10,476 bases of DNA, from contig CAMHCZ010000058.1 of the NCBI GenBank assembly GCA_946183755.1, forward strand, positions 1 to 10,476. Direction: 5' to 3'. The notes under the pieces were generated by a model, which was not told where the DNA came from, did not search any database, and was given only the letters and a program-made list of their open reading frames with translations. The DNA is from an uncultured bacterium. GTDB lineage: Bacteria > Bacteroidota > Bacteroidia > Bacteroidales > Paludibacteraceae. The position numbers and the translations under genes were made by a program. Positions 1 to 7,074 of the stretch are shown here, one piece after another. Each line of letters starts with the position of its first letter. Position 1 is the first letter of the stretch.

Positions 1-797
1 CCAACGAGCTGGGTGTAGGCTTCAAGATTACCAGCGGTCCCGTGCTCGACAAGCCCGGCGACCTGGCAGGCATCCTGACATCGCTGGAGAAGAACGACGT
101 GCTGTTCATCGACGAGATTCACCGATTGTCGCCCGTTGTCGAGGAATATCTCTACTCGGCGATGGAGGACTACCGCATAGACATCATGATAGACAAAGGC
201 CCGTCGGCACGCTCCATACAGATAGACCTGAACCCGTTCACACTCATAGGAGCGACCACACGCAGCGGACTGCTGACATCGCCGCTCAGAGCCAGATTCG
301 GCATCAACTGCCATTTGGAATACTACGACGAGGACGTGCTCGCCAAGATAGTCGCACGTTCGGCACAATTGCTGGAGATAGACTGCGACACTGAAGCCGC
401 GTGCGAGATCGCCAGCCGCAGCCGAGGCACGCCGCGTATCGCCAACGCACTGCTGCGCCGTGTTAGAGACTTCGCCCAAGTAAAGGGAACGGGCAGGATA
501 GACACCGAAATCGCCAACTACGCCCTTGAGGCACTGAACATAGACAAGTTCGGACTGGACGAGATAGACAACAAGATTCTGCTGACAATCATAGACAAGT
601 TTAACGGCGGACCTGTGGGACTGACGACCATCGCCACAGCCTTAGGCGAGGATGCCGGCACGGTGGAGGACGTATACGAGCCGTTCCTCATAAAAGAAGG
701 TTTCCTGAAGAGGACACCACGAGGACGCGAGGTCACGCTTTTGGCCTACGAGCATTTGCGTAGAACGCCACACACAAAGCAACAGACATTATTCTAA
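1..797 (+). CDS. ruvB: Holliday junction branch migration ATPase RuvB (5' end outside window)
   Basis: RuvB is the hexameric AAA+ motor that, with RuvA and RuvC, drives branch migration of Holliday junctions in the cytoplasm. The reading frame is open from base 3 and ends with TAA at 795-797, giving about 264 residues of a protein usually near 340. The missing part includes the Walker A loop. Visible landmarks are the Walker B sequence LFIDEIH (Asp and Glu codons at 111-116), the RuvB signature SAMEDYRIDIMIDKG, the sensor 1 segment LIGATT, the arginine-finger segment PLRARFG near 282-302, and sensor 2 SRGTPRIANALLRR. The C-terminal winged-helix domain is complete and ends in TLF. The GTG at 42 is an internal Val codon, because conserved RuvB sequence (GVGFKITSGP) lies upstream of it in frame. 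Identification is near certain. Confidence 0.97.
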   Translation, partial: NELGVGFKITSGPVLDKPGDLAGILTSLEKNDVLFIDEIHRLSPVVEEYLYSAMEDYRIDIMIDKGPSARSIQIDLNPFTLIGATTRSGLLTSPLRARFGINCHLEYYDEDVLAKIVARSAQLLEIDCDTEAACEIASRSRGTPRIANALLRRVRDFAQVKGTGRIDTEIANYALEALNIDKFGLDEIDNKILLTIIDKFNGGPVGLTTIATALGEDAGTVEDVYEPFLIKEGFLKRTPRGREVTLLAYEHLRRTPHTKQQTLF

Positions 798-802
798 AAA
801 AG

Positions 803-830
803 AAAAGGATAGCTTTTGGGCTATCCTTTT
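803..830. terminator. Bidirectional rho-independent terminator between ruvB and the FISUMP-type gene
   Basis: Bases 803-813 (AAAAGGATAGC) and 820-830 (GCTATCCTTTT) are a perfect 11-bp inverted repeat around a 6-base loop. T-rich sequence follows on the plus strand, and the A-rich run at 796-806 gives a T tract on the minus strand. It lies 6 bases after the ruvB stop and 26 bases after the stop of the opposing gene, so one hairpin can end both transcripts. Confidence 0.9.
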
Positions 831-855
831 ATTATTGTAGTTAATTGCAGATTGT

Positions 856-1668
856 TTACTTGTTAATCACCGGACGCACATTGCTGCTTCTGTAGCGTTC
901 CGTGATGTCATGGTAGATATACTCTGTACTAAATCCGAGATGCATGGCTTTGTTTGTGTCGCCGCAATATTGATCGCTTGACCAGATTGTGCCGTATTCT
1001 CCCACGCCGAGGAGTTCATCGTCCACATAAATTCCAGCAGCAGGCAGGAAGATGTGCGCGTCAGCGATAGTGTACGAAGTTCCACCTGATGTTATCATTT
1101 TGCCCTTGTCGCTCTCGTTTTTTGCCCTATAAATAATGTATCCAGACTTGTTTGAGCCGTTGTAATCCGTTGTCCAGACCCAATAGCATTGGGTAATCAA
1201 ATCTTCAAACTGACCATCTGCCGGCATTGTCCATTTGCCGCCCCAGTATGTTATTGCAGCGTTGTCCTCGTCTTCCAAATCTTCTCCTATAGAACTCCAT
1301 GAACTATAACTACAGGTTGTGGTGTATTTAGTCATATTGTTTTCAGTTCCGAACTTGTAGTTGTTCCATGCAAAAGAAGCTTTAGGGCTTGTCTCGCCCC
1401 ACGCGAAGAAGTGTCCAGCCTCCTCCGGCTTACTTGCTCCCACATTGCAGGTCGCCCAGAGAGTGCCGTCGGAGAGTCCCAGGTCAACATACTCGTGTCC
1501 GCTCTCCATTCCGCTGCCAGTAAAGACAGATGGTGTCGTGAAACTGACCGAGTCAGCCACGCCTTCGTCAATTCTGTAAACAACAGAGCCGTTCTTGTAA
1601 ACATAGAACTGCGACATTGCGGCAATGCTCATGGCGAACGCCGCTAAAACCAGAAGTGTCTTTTTCAT
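856..1668 (-). CDS. Secreted FISUMP-type protein of unknown function
   Basis: A 270-residue exported protein. The first ~19 residues are a Sec signal peptide (MKKTLLVLAAFAMSIAAMS) with no lipobox Cys, so it should be released by signal peptidase I. Residues 21-46 form a short beta-rich module ending VSFTT. Residues ~58-268 resemble the Fibrobacter succinogenes major paralogous (FISUMP) type of domain common in secreted Bacteroidales proteins: YVDLGLSDGTLWATCNVGA at 60-78, FAWGE at 88-92, KWTMPADGQFEDL at 145-157, FLPAAG at 207-212, YGTIWSS at 225-231 and SSNVRPV at 261-267. No catalytic motif is visible and the domain's function is unknown. There is no T9SS sorting tail. The start is 28 bases after the stop of the upstream minus-strand gene, so the two are probably one transcript. 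The gene looks more AT-rich than its neighbours. Family assignment is by pattern recognition. Confidence 0.72.
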   Translation of the reverse strand: MKKTLLVLAAFAMSIAAMSQFYVYKNGSVVYRIDEGVADSVSFTTPSVFTGSGMESGHEYVDLGLSDGTLWATCNVGASKPEEAGHFFAWGETSPKASFAWNNYKFGTENNMTKYTTTCSYSSWSSIGEDLEDEDNAAITYWGGKWTMPADGQFEDLITQCYWVWTTDYNGSNKSGYIIYRAKNESDKGKMITSGGTSYTIADAHIFLPAAGIYVDDELLGVGEYGTIWSSDQYCGDTNKAMHLGFSTEYIYHDITERYRSSNVRPVINK

Positions 1669-1696
1669 AATTCGTGTATATGTTTTATTCGGTTAG

Positions 1697-2173
1697 TTAC
1701 TTGGATTTTATGACTCTGACAGCGCTGTTGCCGCTGCGCAGAACGTAGATACCGTCAGCAAGCGAGCCCACGGAGATTACGGTCTTGCCGTCTGCTTTGG
1801 TTCTGGAAACCAAGTTGCCGCTTGCCGAGAAAAGGAGTATATCGCCCTCCGCGCCCACGACCGTCAACTCGTTAGACACAGGATTGGGAAAGACCTTGAG
1901 TTCAGAGCCGTAAGTCGAAACCTCAGACGCATCTGTAGAAGGCGATGTCTGACCTGCAAAAACAATCTTGCGTGTCGCGCTGATGCTCTTTGTGTCGGCA
2001 GTGCCGTCAGTACCCACGACCTTGATGCTACCGGCTGTGGTGAAATCCACTCTGCTGACGCTCTCCATCGGATATGTCTGGCTTGTGCCGTCAATCGCCT
2101 CGACTATGAGGCTTGAGGCTGAAGCCGTCTGCGCAGCAAGCGCGGCAGCCGCCAAGAAAACAATCTTTCTCAT
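1697..2173 (-). CDS. Small secreted protein with type IX secretion C-terminal sorting domain
   Basis: A 158-residue protein. Residues 1-20 (MRKIVFLAAAALAAQTASAS) are a signal peptide for Sec export to the periplasm. Residues ~88-158 match the T9SS type A sorting domain (Por_Secre_tail type): KVFPNPVSNELTV at 93-105, ILLFSASGNLV at 112-122, the SLADGIYVLR turn at 137-146, and a basic end VRVIKSK. This tail normally routes a protein through the outer-membrane T9SS translocon, after which it is cleaved and often anchored. Only ~65 residues lie between signal and tail, and they form two similar short beta modules (21-46 ending VDFTT, 49-73 ending IVFAG), so there is no enzyme domain. It is first in a two-gene unit with the FISUMP-type gene. 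The start is an ATG just after an AT-rich leader. The sorting domain is confident, the role is not. Confidence 0.82.
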   Translation of the reverse strand: MRKIVFLAAAALAAQTASASSLIVEAIDGTSQTYPMESVSRVDFTTAGSIKVVGTDGTADTKSISATRKIVFAGQTSPSTDASEVSTYGSELKVFPNPVSNELTVVGAEGDILLFSASGNLVSRTKADGKTVISVGSLADGIYVLRSGNSAVRVIKSK

Positions 2174-2207
2174 AAATCTGTTAATAATTAATTTATTTAA
2201 ACGATGA

Positions 2208-2215
2208 CAAAGATA
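2208..2215 (-). promoter_or_regulatory. Bacteroidetes -7 element for the secreted-protein gene pair
   Basis: On the minus strand these bases read TATCTTTG, an exact match to the Bacteroidetes primary-sigma -7 consensus TAnnTTTG. The element is 34 bases upstream of the ATG of the T9SS-tail gene. No clear -33 TTTG is seen at the expected distance. Downstream, the leader is AT-rich with no Shine-Dalgarno sequence. Confidence 0.6.
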
Positions 2216-2294
2216 TAAAATAATTTATTGTGTCACACTTGAATTATAGAACCATTATAAGGATATATAAAATAGGAGTGTATTATCTTTCTGA

Positions 2295-2471
2295 TTTAAA
2301 AGCACGATAATACTACGAGCAGGCGAAGGTCCGAAACTCACAGGCGACGAAATGGAGAAAATACTGAAGAGTCTGCCTTCAGGCGGAAGCATTCAGATTG
2401 TTGGCAGTGGATGTAATGGTCATGTAGATCCATTGTATCTTGAATTCGCAGAAAGATATAAAGCATTATAA
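2295..2471 (+). pseudogene. Short coding remnant or small orphan gene, unrecognised
   Basis: A reading frame opens after a TGA at 2292-2294 and closes with TAA at 2469-2471. The only ATG is at 2352, giving a 39-residue peptide that starts MEKILKSLPSGGS and ends FAERYKAL. The 19 codons before that ATG also read like protein (RAGEGPKLTGDE just before the Met), which suggests the 3' end of a longer gene that lost its 5' part. It is the only coding-like stretch in the 395-bp spacer 2174-2568. No clean -7 promoter precedes it (TATCTTTC at 2284-2291 is one base off). I do not recognise the protein. It could be a real small gene, a decayed remnant or chance. Confidence 0.35.
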
Positions 2472-2514
2472 GTTTCGGCAAAGCCGACCGCCTGACCGAC
2501 GACGGCTATTTAAT

Positions 2515-2549
2515 AAAAAACGCTTGAGAAGGAACTCTTAAGCGTTTTT
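2515..2549. terminator. Bidirectional rho-independent terminator after the LuxR-type regulator
   Basis: CGCTTGAGA (2521-2529) pairs with TCTTAAGCG (2536-2544), with one G:U pair, around a 6-base loop. A-runs at 2515-2520 and T-runs at 2545-2549 extend the stem and supply T tracts on both strands. It is 19 bases past the stop of the minus-strand regulator gene and 43 bases past the plus-strand remnant. Confidence 0.88.
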
Positions 2550-2568
2550 GTTTCTTATCAGCAATGTC

Positions 2569-3225
2569 TTATATCTCAATAAGATTATTCTTGATTCCGA
2601 ACTTTATCATGTCAATGTTCGTCTTCAGGTTCAGACGCTGCATGATGTGGTTCTTGTGGCTCTCGACGGTACGCACGCTTATGAAAAGGCGGTCGGCTAT
2701 CTCCTTGTTGCTCATGTTGTTTCCCCACATACGGATAATCTCGATCTGACGCTGCGAGAGAGCCTCAACGCCCGGCTCCTCCTCCACCACTTCCTTGTTC
2801 TTTATCTTCTTAAGGTACTTGCCGAGCAACATGTGCGTTATGGACTCGCTGTAGAAATCGTAGCCGCCACGCAGCGTGTATATCGCCTCGAACAGCTCTG
2901 TGCGGCCGGCATTGGCGTCGAGGAATCCCTTGGCTCCTGACTTTATGGTCTTAAGGATAAGCTCCTCGTCGTTGCTCTGCGACATGACGAGGATTCTCGT
3001 CCTCGGGCACGACGAATTTATCTGCGAAAGGAAGCGCATCTCCTCGAAGTTGGGAGAGTACATATTGAACAGCAATATATTGAACTGAGACTCCTTGATT
3101 TCCTCTGCCAAGCCGGAAATGTCGGAAGTGACCGCCACCGCAGAGAATTCGTCGTTGCTCTCAAGCATAGAACACAGCGCCTCCTTCAGAATCTTCTGTT
3201 TTGCAAATACTCCTATTGTTATCAT
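2569..3225 (-). CDS. LuxR/NarL-type response regulator with a degenerate receiver domain
   Basis: A 218-residue cytoplasmic DNA-binding regulator. Residues 1-~125 fold-match a receiver domain and ~153-218 are a LuxR/GerE helix-turn-helix: ALSQRQIEIIRM at 155-166, MSNKEIADRLFISVRTVESH at 171-190, then the helix KNHIMQRLNLKTN. The receiver lacks key residues. The phosphoacceptor Asp at the end of strand 3 is Asn54 (ILLFNM), and the acidic pair after strand 1 is replaced by Ala-Lys (VFAKQK). Ser82 and Lys99 remain at the Ser/Thr and Lys positions. Classical Asp phosphorylation is therefore unlikely, and it may act constitutively or through protein contact. The gene starts 17 bases after the large ATP-grasp gene, behind an AAAGGA run that could be a Shine-Dalgarno sequence, so the two are probably co-transcribed. 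Target genes are unknown. Confidence 0.9.
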   Translation of the reverse strand: MITIGVFAKQKILKEALCSMLESNDEFSAVAVTSDISGLAEEIKESQFNILLFNMYSPNFEEMRFLSQINSSCPRTRILVMSQSNDEELILKTIKSGAKGFLDANAGRTELFEAIYTLRGGYDFYSESITHMLLGKYLKKIKNKEVVEEEPGVEALSQRQIEIIRMWGNNMSNKEIADRLFISVRTVESHKNHIMQRLNLKTNIDMIKFGIKNNLIEI

Positions 3226-3242
3226 AAGCTTTCCTTTGTTTG

Positions 3243-6200
3243 TTAATCTTTATCTCTTAAAACATGCGCCTTGCGCTCTCGTCCGTTCATTTTTATCTTC
3301 ATCGGCGATTTCAAAGAAACATGGCGGAAGAACTCGGTCTCATGCACCGGCTTCTGCTTCTTTATATAATCCCAGTTTATGAAATCCACTGTCGATGCGT
3401 CCTGTATCGAGAAATATCCTATGTTCATCGATGTCACGTTGTGGAAGAAATGGCTGCCCAGCGACGAGTCGAGAGGGAATCCCGGCAGACTCATCTCAAC
3501 AATAACCTTGGCGTTGGAAATCTGCGGCCATGTGACCGGAATGCCGAGGAACTGGTCGCGCGTGCCCCATCGTCCAGGACCGACGAGAAGGTATTTCTTG
3601 TCCTCCTCCACCATCAGATTGTTTAGGTACTCTATTTCCTTGACCATAGCTATGGTCTGCATCTTGTCGAACTTGTCCGGATCGACATATATTATATCGG
3701 AAATCGTGGTTATGATGCCGTTGCCGAGGCTGTTCTCCGAATAAAGCAGAGTCCTGCCCTTCTGCGGCTTGCCTATGTCTATGGAATCGAGCGCCGCGCC
3801 CGACGCCATTGGCTTTATCTGAAGCAGATACAACGACGGCAGTCCGTTTTCTGCCGGGTCGAGGTCAACCGCCCACTCTATCTCCACAGGACAACCCATT
3901 GCCTCCTGCGCCCGCTGCAGCACCTCGTCGAGAAGCTCAGGCAGAGGGATGTAATTGTACTTGAGTATGTCGGCGAAGTTGATGATGCGCGGTCCCGGGC
4001 AGCTCAGTCCCGGCTCCACATTGTCGTTCTGCGCGTTATAGACTGATGCGCAATGCTTTATCGTGCCGTGCTTCTCCGCCTCGCTGATGCTCAGGCGGGC
4101 TATAGGCGCCATCTCGCCGTCGTGCAGATAGTCTATCTGGTCCTTGCTGATGTCGAGTGCGCAGAATTCGGTCTGTGTGCTCTTGAGCAGTTCCTTAGGC
4201 GAGAAGATGTCGATGTTCGGATACTTAGGCGAGAAGCGGAACGACTTCTGACCGCCCACAACGTAATATCCGAGTCCGACTGCCGCGTTGACGAAACCTT
4301 CGTCGGGCTTCATGTGCGCCACAGGATAGTAGTTGTATGACTGCGCCGTACCGCTGATGTGCGGATAGTAGTAATTGCCGTGCTGCCTGCCCACAAGCTC
4401 CTCCAGCACTACAGCCATCTTCTCTTCCTCCACCTTGCGGTGAATAGCATCGAAGTAGTGCTTGGACTCGTCGGAGAATATGGATGCGTAAACCAGTTTT
4501 ATAGCCTTGGAGAGCTGTTTGAGCTCCACCTTGTGGTCTTCGTTGTTAGGCACGACGTAAGTGTCGAACACGCCGGCGAAAGGCTGTGCGAGAGAGTCTT
4601 CCGACAGGCTCGACGAACGCACGGCAAGCGGCTTCTGTGTCTGTGTGAGGAATCGCGCCAGCTTGGTCCATATCGCCTCGGAAATCCTCGCCTCGACGAA
4701 CCGCTCGCGTATCTCCATATAAGTGTGCCCCTCCGCCAGGAACTCATAAAGGTTGTTCTCCTTCATGAAATAGTCGAACTCGTCGGTGCCGATGATTACC
4801 GTCTTCGGCATGCGGATGTTTATGTCGTCGGCGAATTTACTGAAATCTGTGTTATAAATAAGGACGTTTATGAACGCCAAACCGCGTCCCTTGCCTCCGA
4901 ACGAACCGCCGGACATGCTGACGATGTTGCGCTCCGTCACCACATTGACGTCGTCGAAGTTCAATATCTTGCCCCTGTTCCTTTCCTCGGAATACTCGTT
5001 GAAAAGGTCGAGCAGCTTGTTTCGGTACTCGTCGGCCGAGGTGAAGTCGGAGTAAAGCAGCGGATTCACCCTCTTCGCCAGCTGAATCTCGCCACGCGAC
5101 ATGAGCCAGAGCGAGAACTGGTTCTCGTCGGAGTGCATCTTGATGGTCTGCTCCGGTATGTATTTCAGAATGGACAGGAACTCCTTGAGCGAGCGCGCCA
5201 CCGCTATCGGCTTGCCGTTGGTCGCATCGCGGAAGACGAAGTCGCCGAATCCCAGCTGGCTTATGAGGAACGTCTTGAGGTCGTTGAAAAGAGATGACGA
5301 GTTCTTGTTGATGAATGTGACGCCGAGGTCCTTCGCCACGTTCTCGTTATCCGGGTCGGACGACTGCAGAATCATCGGCAGCGACAGCATCTGGCTCTGC
5401 ACATGGCGTATGAACGTCGCGCCGGCGTTCTTGTCGAGCGTGCCGTTCCTCTCGAACTCAGCATCGCTTATCACACAAAGCAGGAAGTTCTTGTACTTCT
5501 CGAAGAAGTACATCGCGTCCTCGTAATTAGAGGCATGCAGAATCTTCGGACGCGAGCGCATCTTGCTTATCTTGTTTATCTCGTTATGGTCCACATCTCG
5601 CAGCGACTGGTCGATCTGGTTGAACACGATAGAATACAGATACTGCAGATAACGGGAGAAATACAGCGAATTATCCTCGATGAGCAGGATGACGCGCACG
5701 AGTCCGACCGCCGTGTCGTTCTCCACATTCGCGCGGTCCTCGATGCTCTTGACTATGGAGAAGAGAATCTGCGACTCGCCGTTCCACACGAACATCTTGT
5801 CGATGCTGTTGGTGGCAGGCACGAGGTCCTCGAAGTGCTTTATGTCGTCCTTCTGGTTTATGAGCAGGTAGATAGGCAGGTTCTTGTAGCGGCGGTGTAT
5901 CCTTTTGCTCAGTTCTATAGGCTGCTTCTTGTCTATGCCGACCATGAGAATGACAAGGTCGAACTTCATGGTGTGCAGCATGTCAAGCGCTTCCTCCGAC
6001 GAGGTCACGGCTGTCGTTCTCGGCAGCGAGAACAGCGAGAACTGGTAAATCTCGCCGCCCATGAACTGACCGAAGAAATTGTCCTCGCTCTCCAGGATGA
6101 ATGCGTCGTAAAGCGTGGAAACGAAAAGGATGTTCTTCACCTTGTAGCGCATCATGTCCAGGTAGATGTACTTGTCGAGCATCTGCTTGTTGAAGAAGAG

Positions 6201-7004
6201 CTGCAGTGGCTGACGGTCCTTGACGTAGGTCTCACGATAAGACAGGCGCTTCTTCGTGTCCACAAGGCTTGTTGCTTTGTCGAACACCTCGCGCCCCTTG
6301 TGGTTGTTGATATATCCGCAGACAAGGCGGCTGATGTTGGCAAGCAGACGGCACTCCTCCTTGAGGAACGGTCCGTCGTACATGTCAGGGAATTTCCTGG
6401 TGTAATACACTTGAATCGTTCCCTTCTTGTTGTCAAGCGTCACGAATGTCTCCTTGATGAACCACGCGCTCTCCTTGAAGCCCTTGCTGTGGAACTCGTT
6501 GTTCTCATACGTTATGCGCACACACGTGTACTCCGGATATTGCCATGAGCTGGGTATCGTGTTGCATATACGCAGGAGCGTCTCCTTCATCGACAGTTCC
6601 TTGCCTATGATGTTGGCAGTCTCGTTTATGCCGTTCAGCTCCTTCACTCTCTCCGTGTTATCGTACACAAGAGACTGCAGCTTGCGTTTGCTTATCTCGC
6701 CCACAAGCATGTTCATAGCCTTGTCAACAACATTGAAATCCACAGAGTCCAATGCCTTCTTAGAAGAGTAATAAAGGGTAAGTGTCAAATCCTCGCCCCA
6801 TGGAGTATTGGCGCTGAACGACCGCGAGATCCCGCTATCAGAAAAGTTCTCGGACGAGAAGTTCGCGCCGCCTGTGAGTATTTGCGCAGCATCGGCAACA
6901 CCAGTCTCGGCAAACGCGCAACAAACCTTATGAATCATCAGATTTATGTCATCGCCCTGTGCTATGATGTCCGCGACATTATTCAATATCTCATTATTGC
7001 CCAT
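3243..7004 (-). CDS. GAF-like / dual receiver-like / PEP-synthase-type ATP-grasp fusion protein
   Basis: A 1253-residue protein with no signal peptide or membrane segment. Residues ~1-110 are unassigned. Residues ~125-235 are a GAF-like sensory domain (SSWQYPEY at 152-159, GPFLKEECRLL at 211-221). Residues ~288-425 are receiver-like but have Met354 at the acceptor position. Residues ~436-590 are a second receiver-like domain with Glu443/Asp444, Asp514, Ser548 and Lys567, a plausible active set. Residues ~690-1066 match the ATP-grasp domain of PEP synthase and pyruvate phosphate dikinase: GGSFGGKGRGL at 699-709, LAVRSSSLSEDS at 793-804, HISGTAQSY at 882-890, AAVGLGYYVVGG at 907-918, EIEWAVD at 1041-1047, LLQIKPM at 1060-1066. 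The C-terminal ~185 residues carry LVGPGRWGTRDQ at 1140-1151. I see no GGxTSH swivelling His motif and no PEP/pyruvate barrel, so it is not a complete PEP synthase. The ATP-dependent reaction and acceptor are unknown; the regulator downstream is a candidate partner. Confidence 0.85.
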   Translation of the reverse strand: MGNNEILNNVADIIAQGDDINLMIHKVCCAFAETGVADAAQILTGGANFSSENFSDSGISRSFSANTPWGEDLTLTLYYSSKKALDSVDFNVVDKAMNMLVGEISKRKLQSLVYDNTERVKELNGINETANIIGKELSMKETLLRICNTIPSSWQYPEYTCVRITYENNEFHSKGFKESAWFIKETFVTLDNKKGTIQVYYTRKFPDMYDGPFLKEECRLLANISRLVCGYINNHKGREVFDKATSLVDTKKRLSYRETYVKDRQPLQLFFNKQMLDKYIYLDMMRYKVKNILFVSTLYDAFILESEDNFFGQFMGGEIYQFSLFSLPRTTAVTSSEEALDMLHTMKFDLVILMVGIDKKQPIELSKRIHRRYKNLPIYLLINQKDDIKHFEDLVPATNSIDKMFVWNGESQILFSIVKSIEDRANVENDTAVGLVRVILLIEDNSLYFSRYLQYLYSIVFNQIDQSLRDVDHNEINKISKMRSRPKILHASNYEDAMYFFEKYKNFLLCVISDAEFERNGTLDKNAGATFIRHVQSQMLSLPMILQSSDPDNENVAKDLGVTFINKNSSSLFNDLKTFLISQLGFGDFVFRDATNGKPIAVARSLKEFLSILKYIPEQTIKMHSDENQFSLWLMSRGEIQLAKRVNPLLYSDFTSADEYRNKLLDLFNEYSEERNRGKILNFDDVNVVTERNIVSMSGGSFGGKGRGLAFINVLIYNTDFSKFADDINIRMPKTVIIGTDEFDYFMKENNLYEFLAEGHTYMEIRERFVEARISEAIWTKLARFLTQTQKPLAVRSSSLSEDSLAQPFAGVFDTYVVPNNEDHKVELKQLSKAIKLVYASIFSDESKHYFDAIHRKVEEEKMAVVLEELVGRQHGNYYYPHISGTAQSYNYYPVAHMKPDEGFVNAAVGLGYYVVGGQKSFRFSPKYPNIDIFSPKELLKSTQTEFCALDISKDQIDYLHDGEMAPIARLSISEAEKHGTIKHCASVYNAQNDNVEPGLSCPGPRIINFADILKYNYIPLPELLDEVLQRAQEAMGCPVEIEWAVDLDPAENGLPSLYLLQIKPMASGAALDSIDIGKPQKGRTLLYSENSLGNGIITTISDIIYVDPDKFDKMQTIAMVKEIEYLNNLMVEEDKKYLLVGPGRWGTRDQFLGIPVTWPQISNAKVIVEMSLPGFPLDSSLGSHFFHNVTSMNIGYFSIQDASTVDFINWDYIKKQKPVHETEFFRHVSLKSPMKIKMNGRERKAHVLRDKD

Positions 7005-7045
7005 GCGAAAGAAGAGTTAGGTAGAACAGAAAACTCGATTATAGG

Positions 7046-7053
7046 CAAATATA
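7046..7053 (-). promoter_or_regulatory. -7 element for the ATP-grasp fusion / LuxR regulator operon
   Basis: The minus strand reads TATATTTG, an exact TAnnTTTG match 41 bases before the ATG of the 1253-residue gene. No -33 TTTG is seen at the expected spacing. No other clear promoter was noticed before the regulator gene 17 bases downstream, supporting one transcript for both. Confidence 0.55.
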
Positions 7054-7074
7054 ACAAAATAGATGGAAAAAAGG

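Noticed and set aside
42..44. GTG at 42 as a start codon for the ruvB-encoded protein
   Set aside because: Conserved RuvB sequence continues in frame upstream to base 3, so the gene starts outside the window and this is an internal Val.
2474..2527. Short plus-strand frame reading FGKADRLTDDGYLIKNA after the remnant, as a possible frameshifted continuation
   Set aside because: It is only about 18 codons, in another frame, and runs into the terminator hairpin. There is too little to tell it from chance.
4359..5297. Long plus-strand reading frame (312 codons) opposite the ATP-grasp gene
   Set aside because: It is the complement of well-conserved receiver and ATP-grasp coding sequence. Its translation is a low-complexity mix rich in Val, Leu, Arg, His and Glu with no recognisable domain, as expected of an antisense shadow.
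5403..6548. Long plus-strand reading frame (381 codons) opposite the receiver and GAF-like region
   Set aside because: Antisense shadow with repetitive Val/Leu/Arg/His-rich composition, no domain and no promoter or start context. The minus-strand protein explains the conservation.
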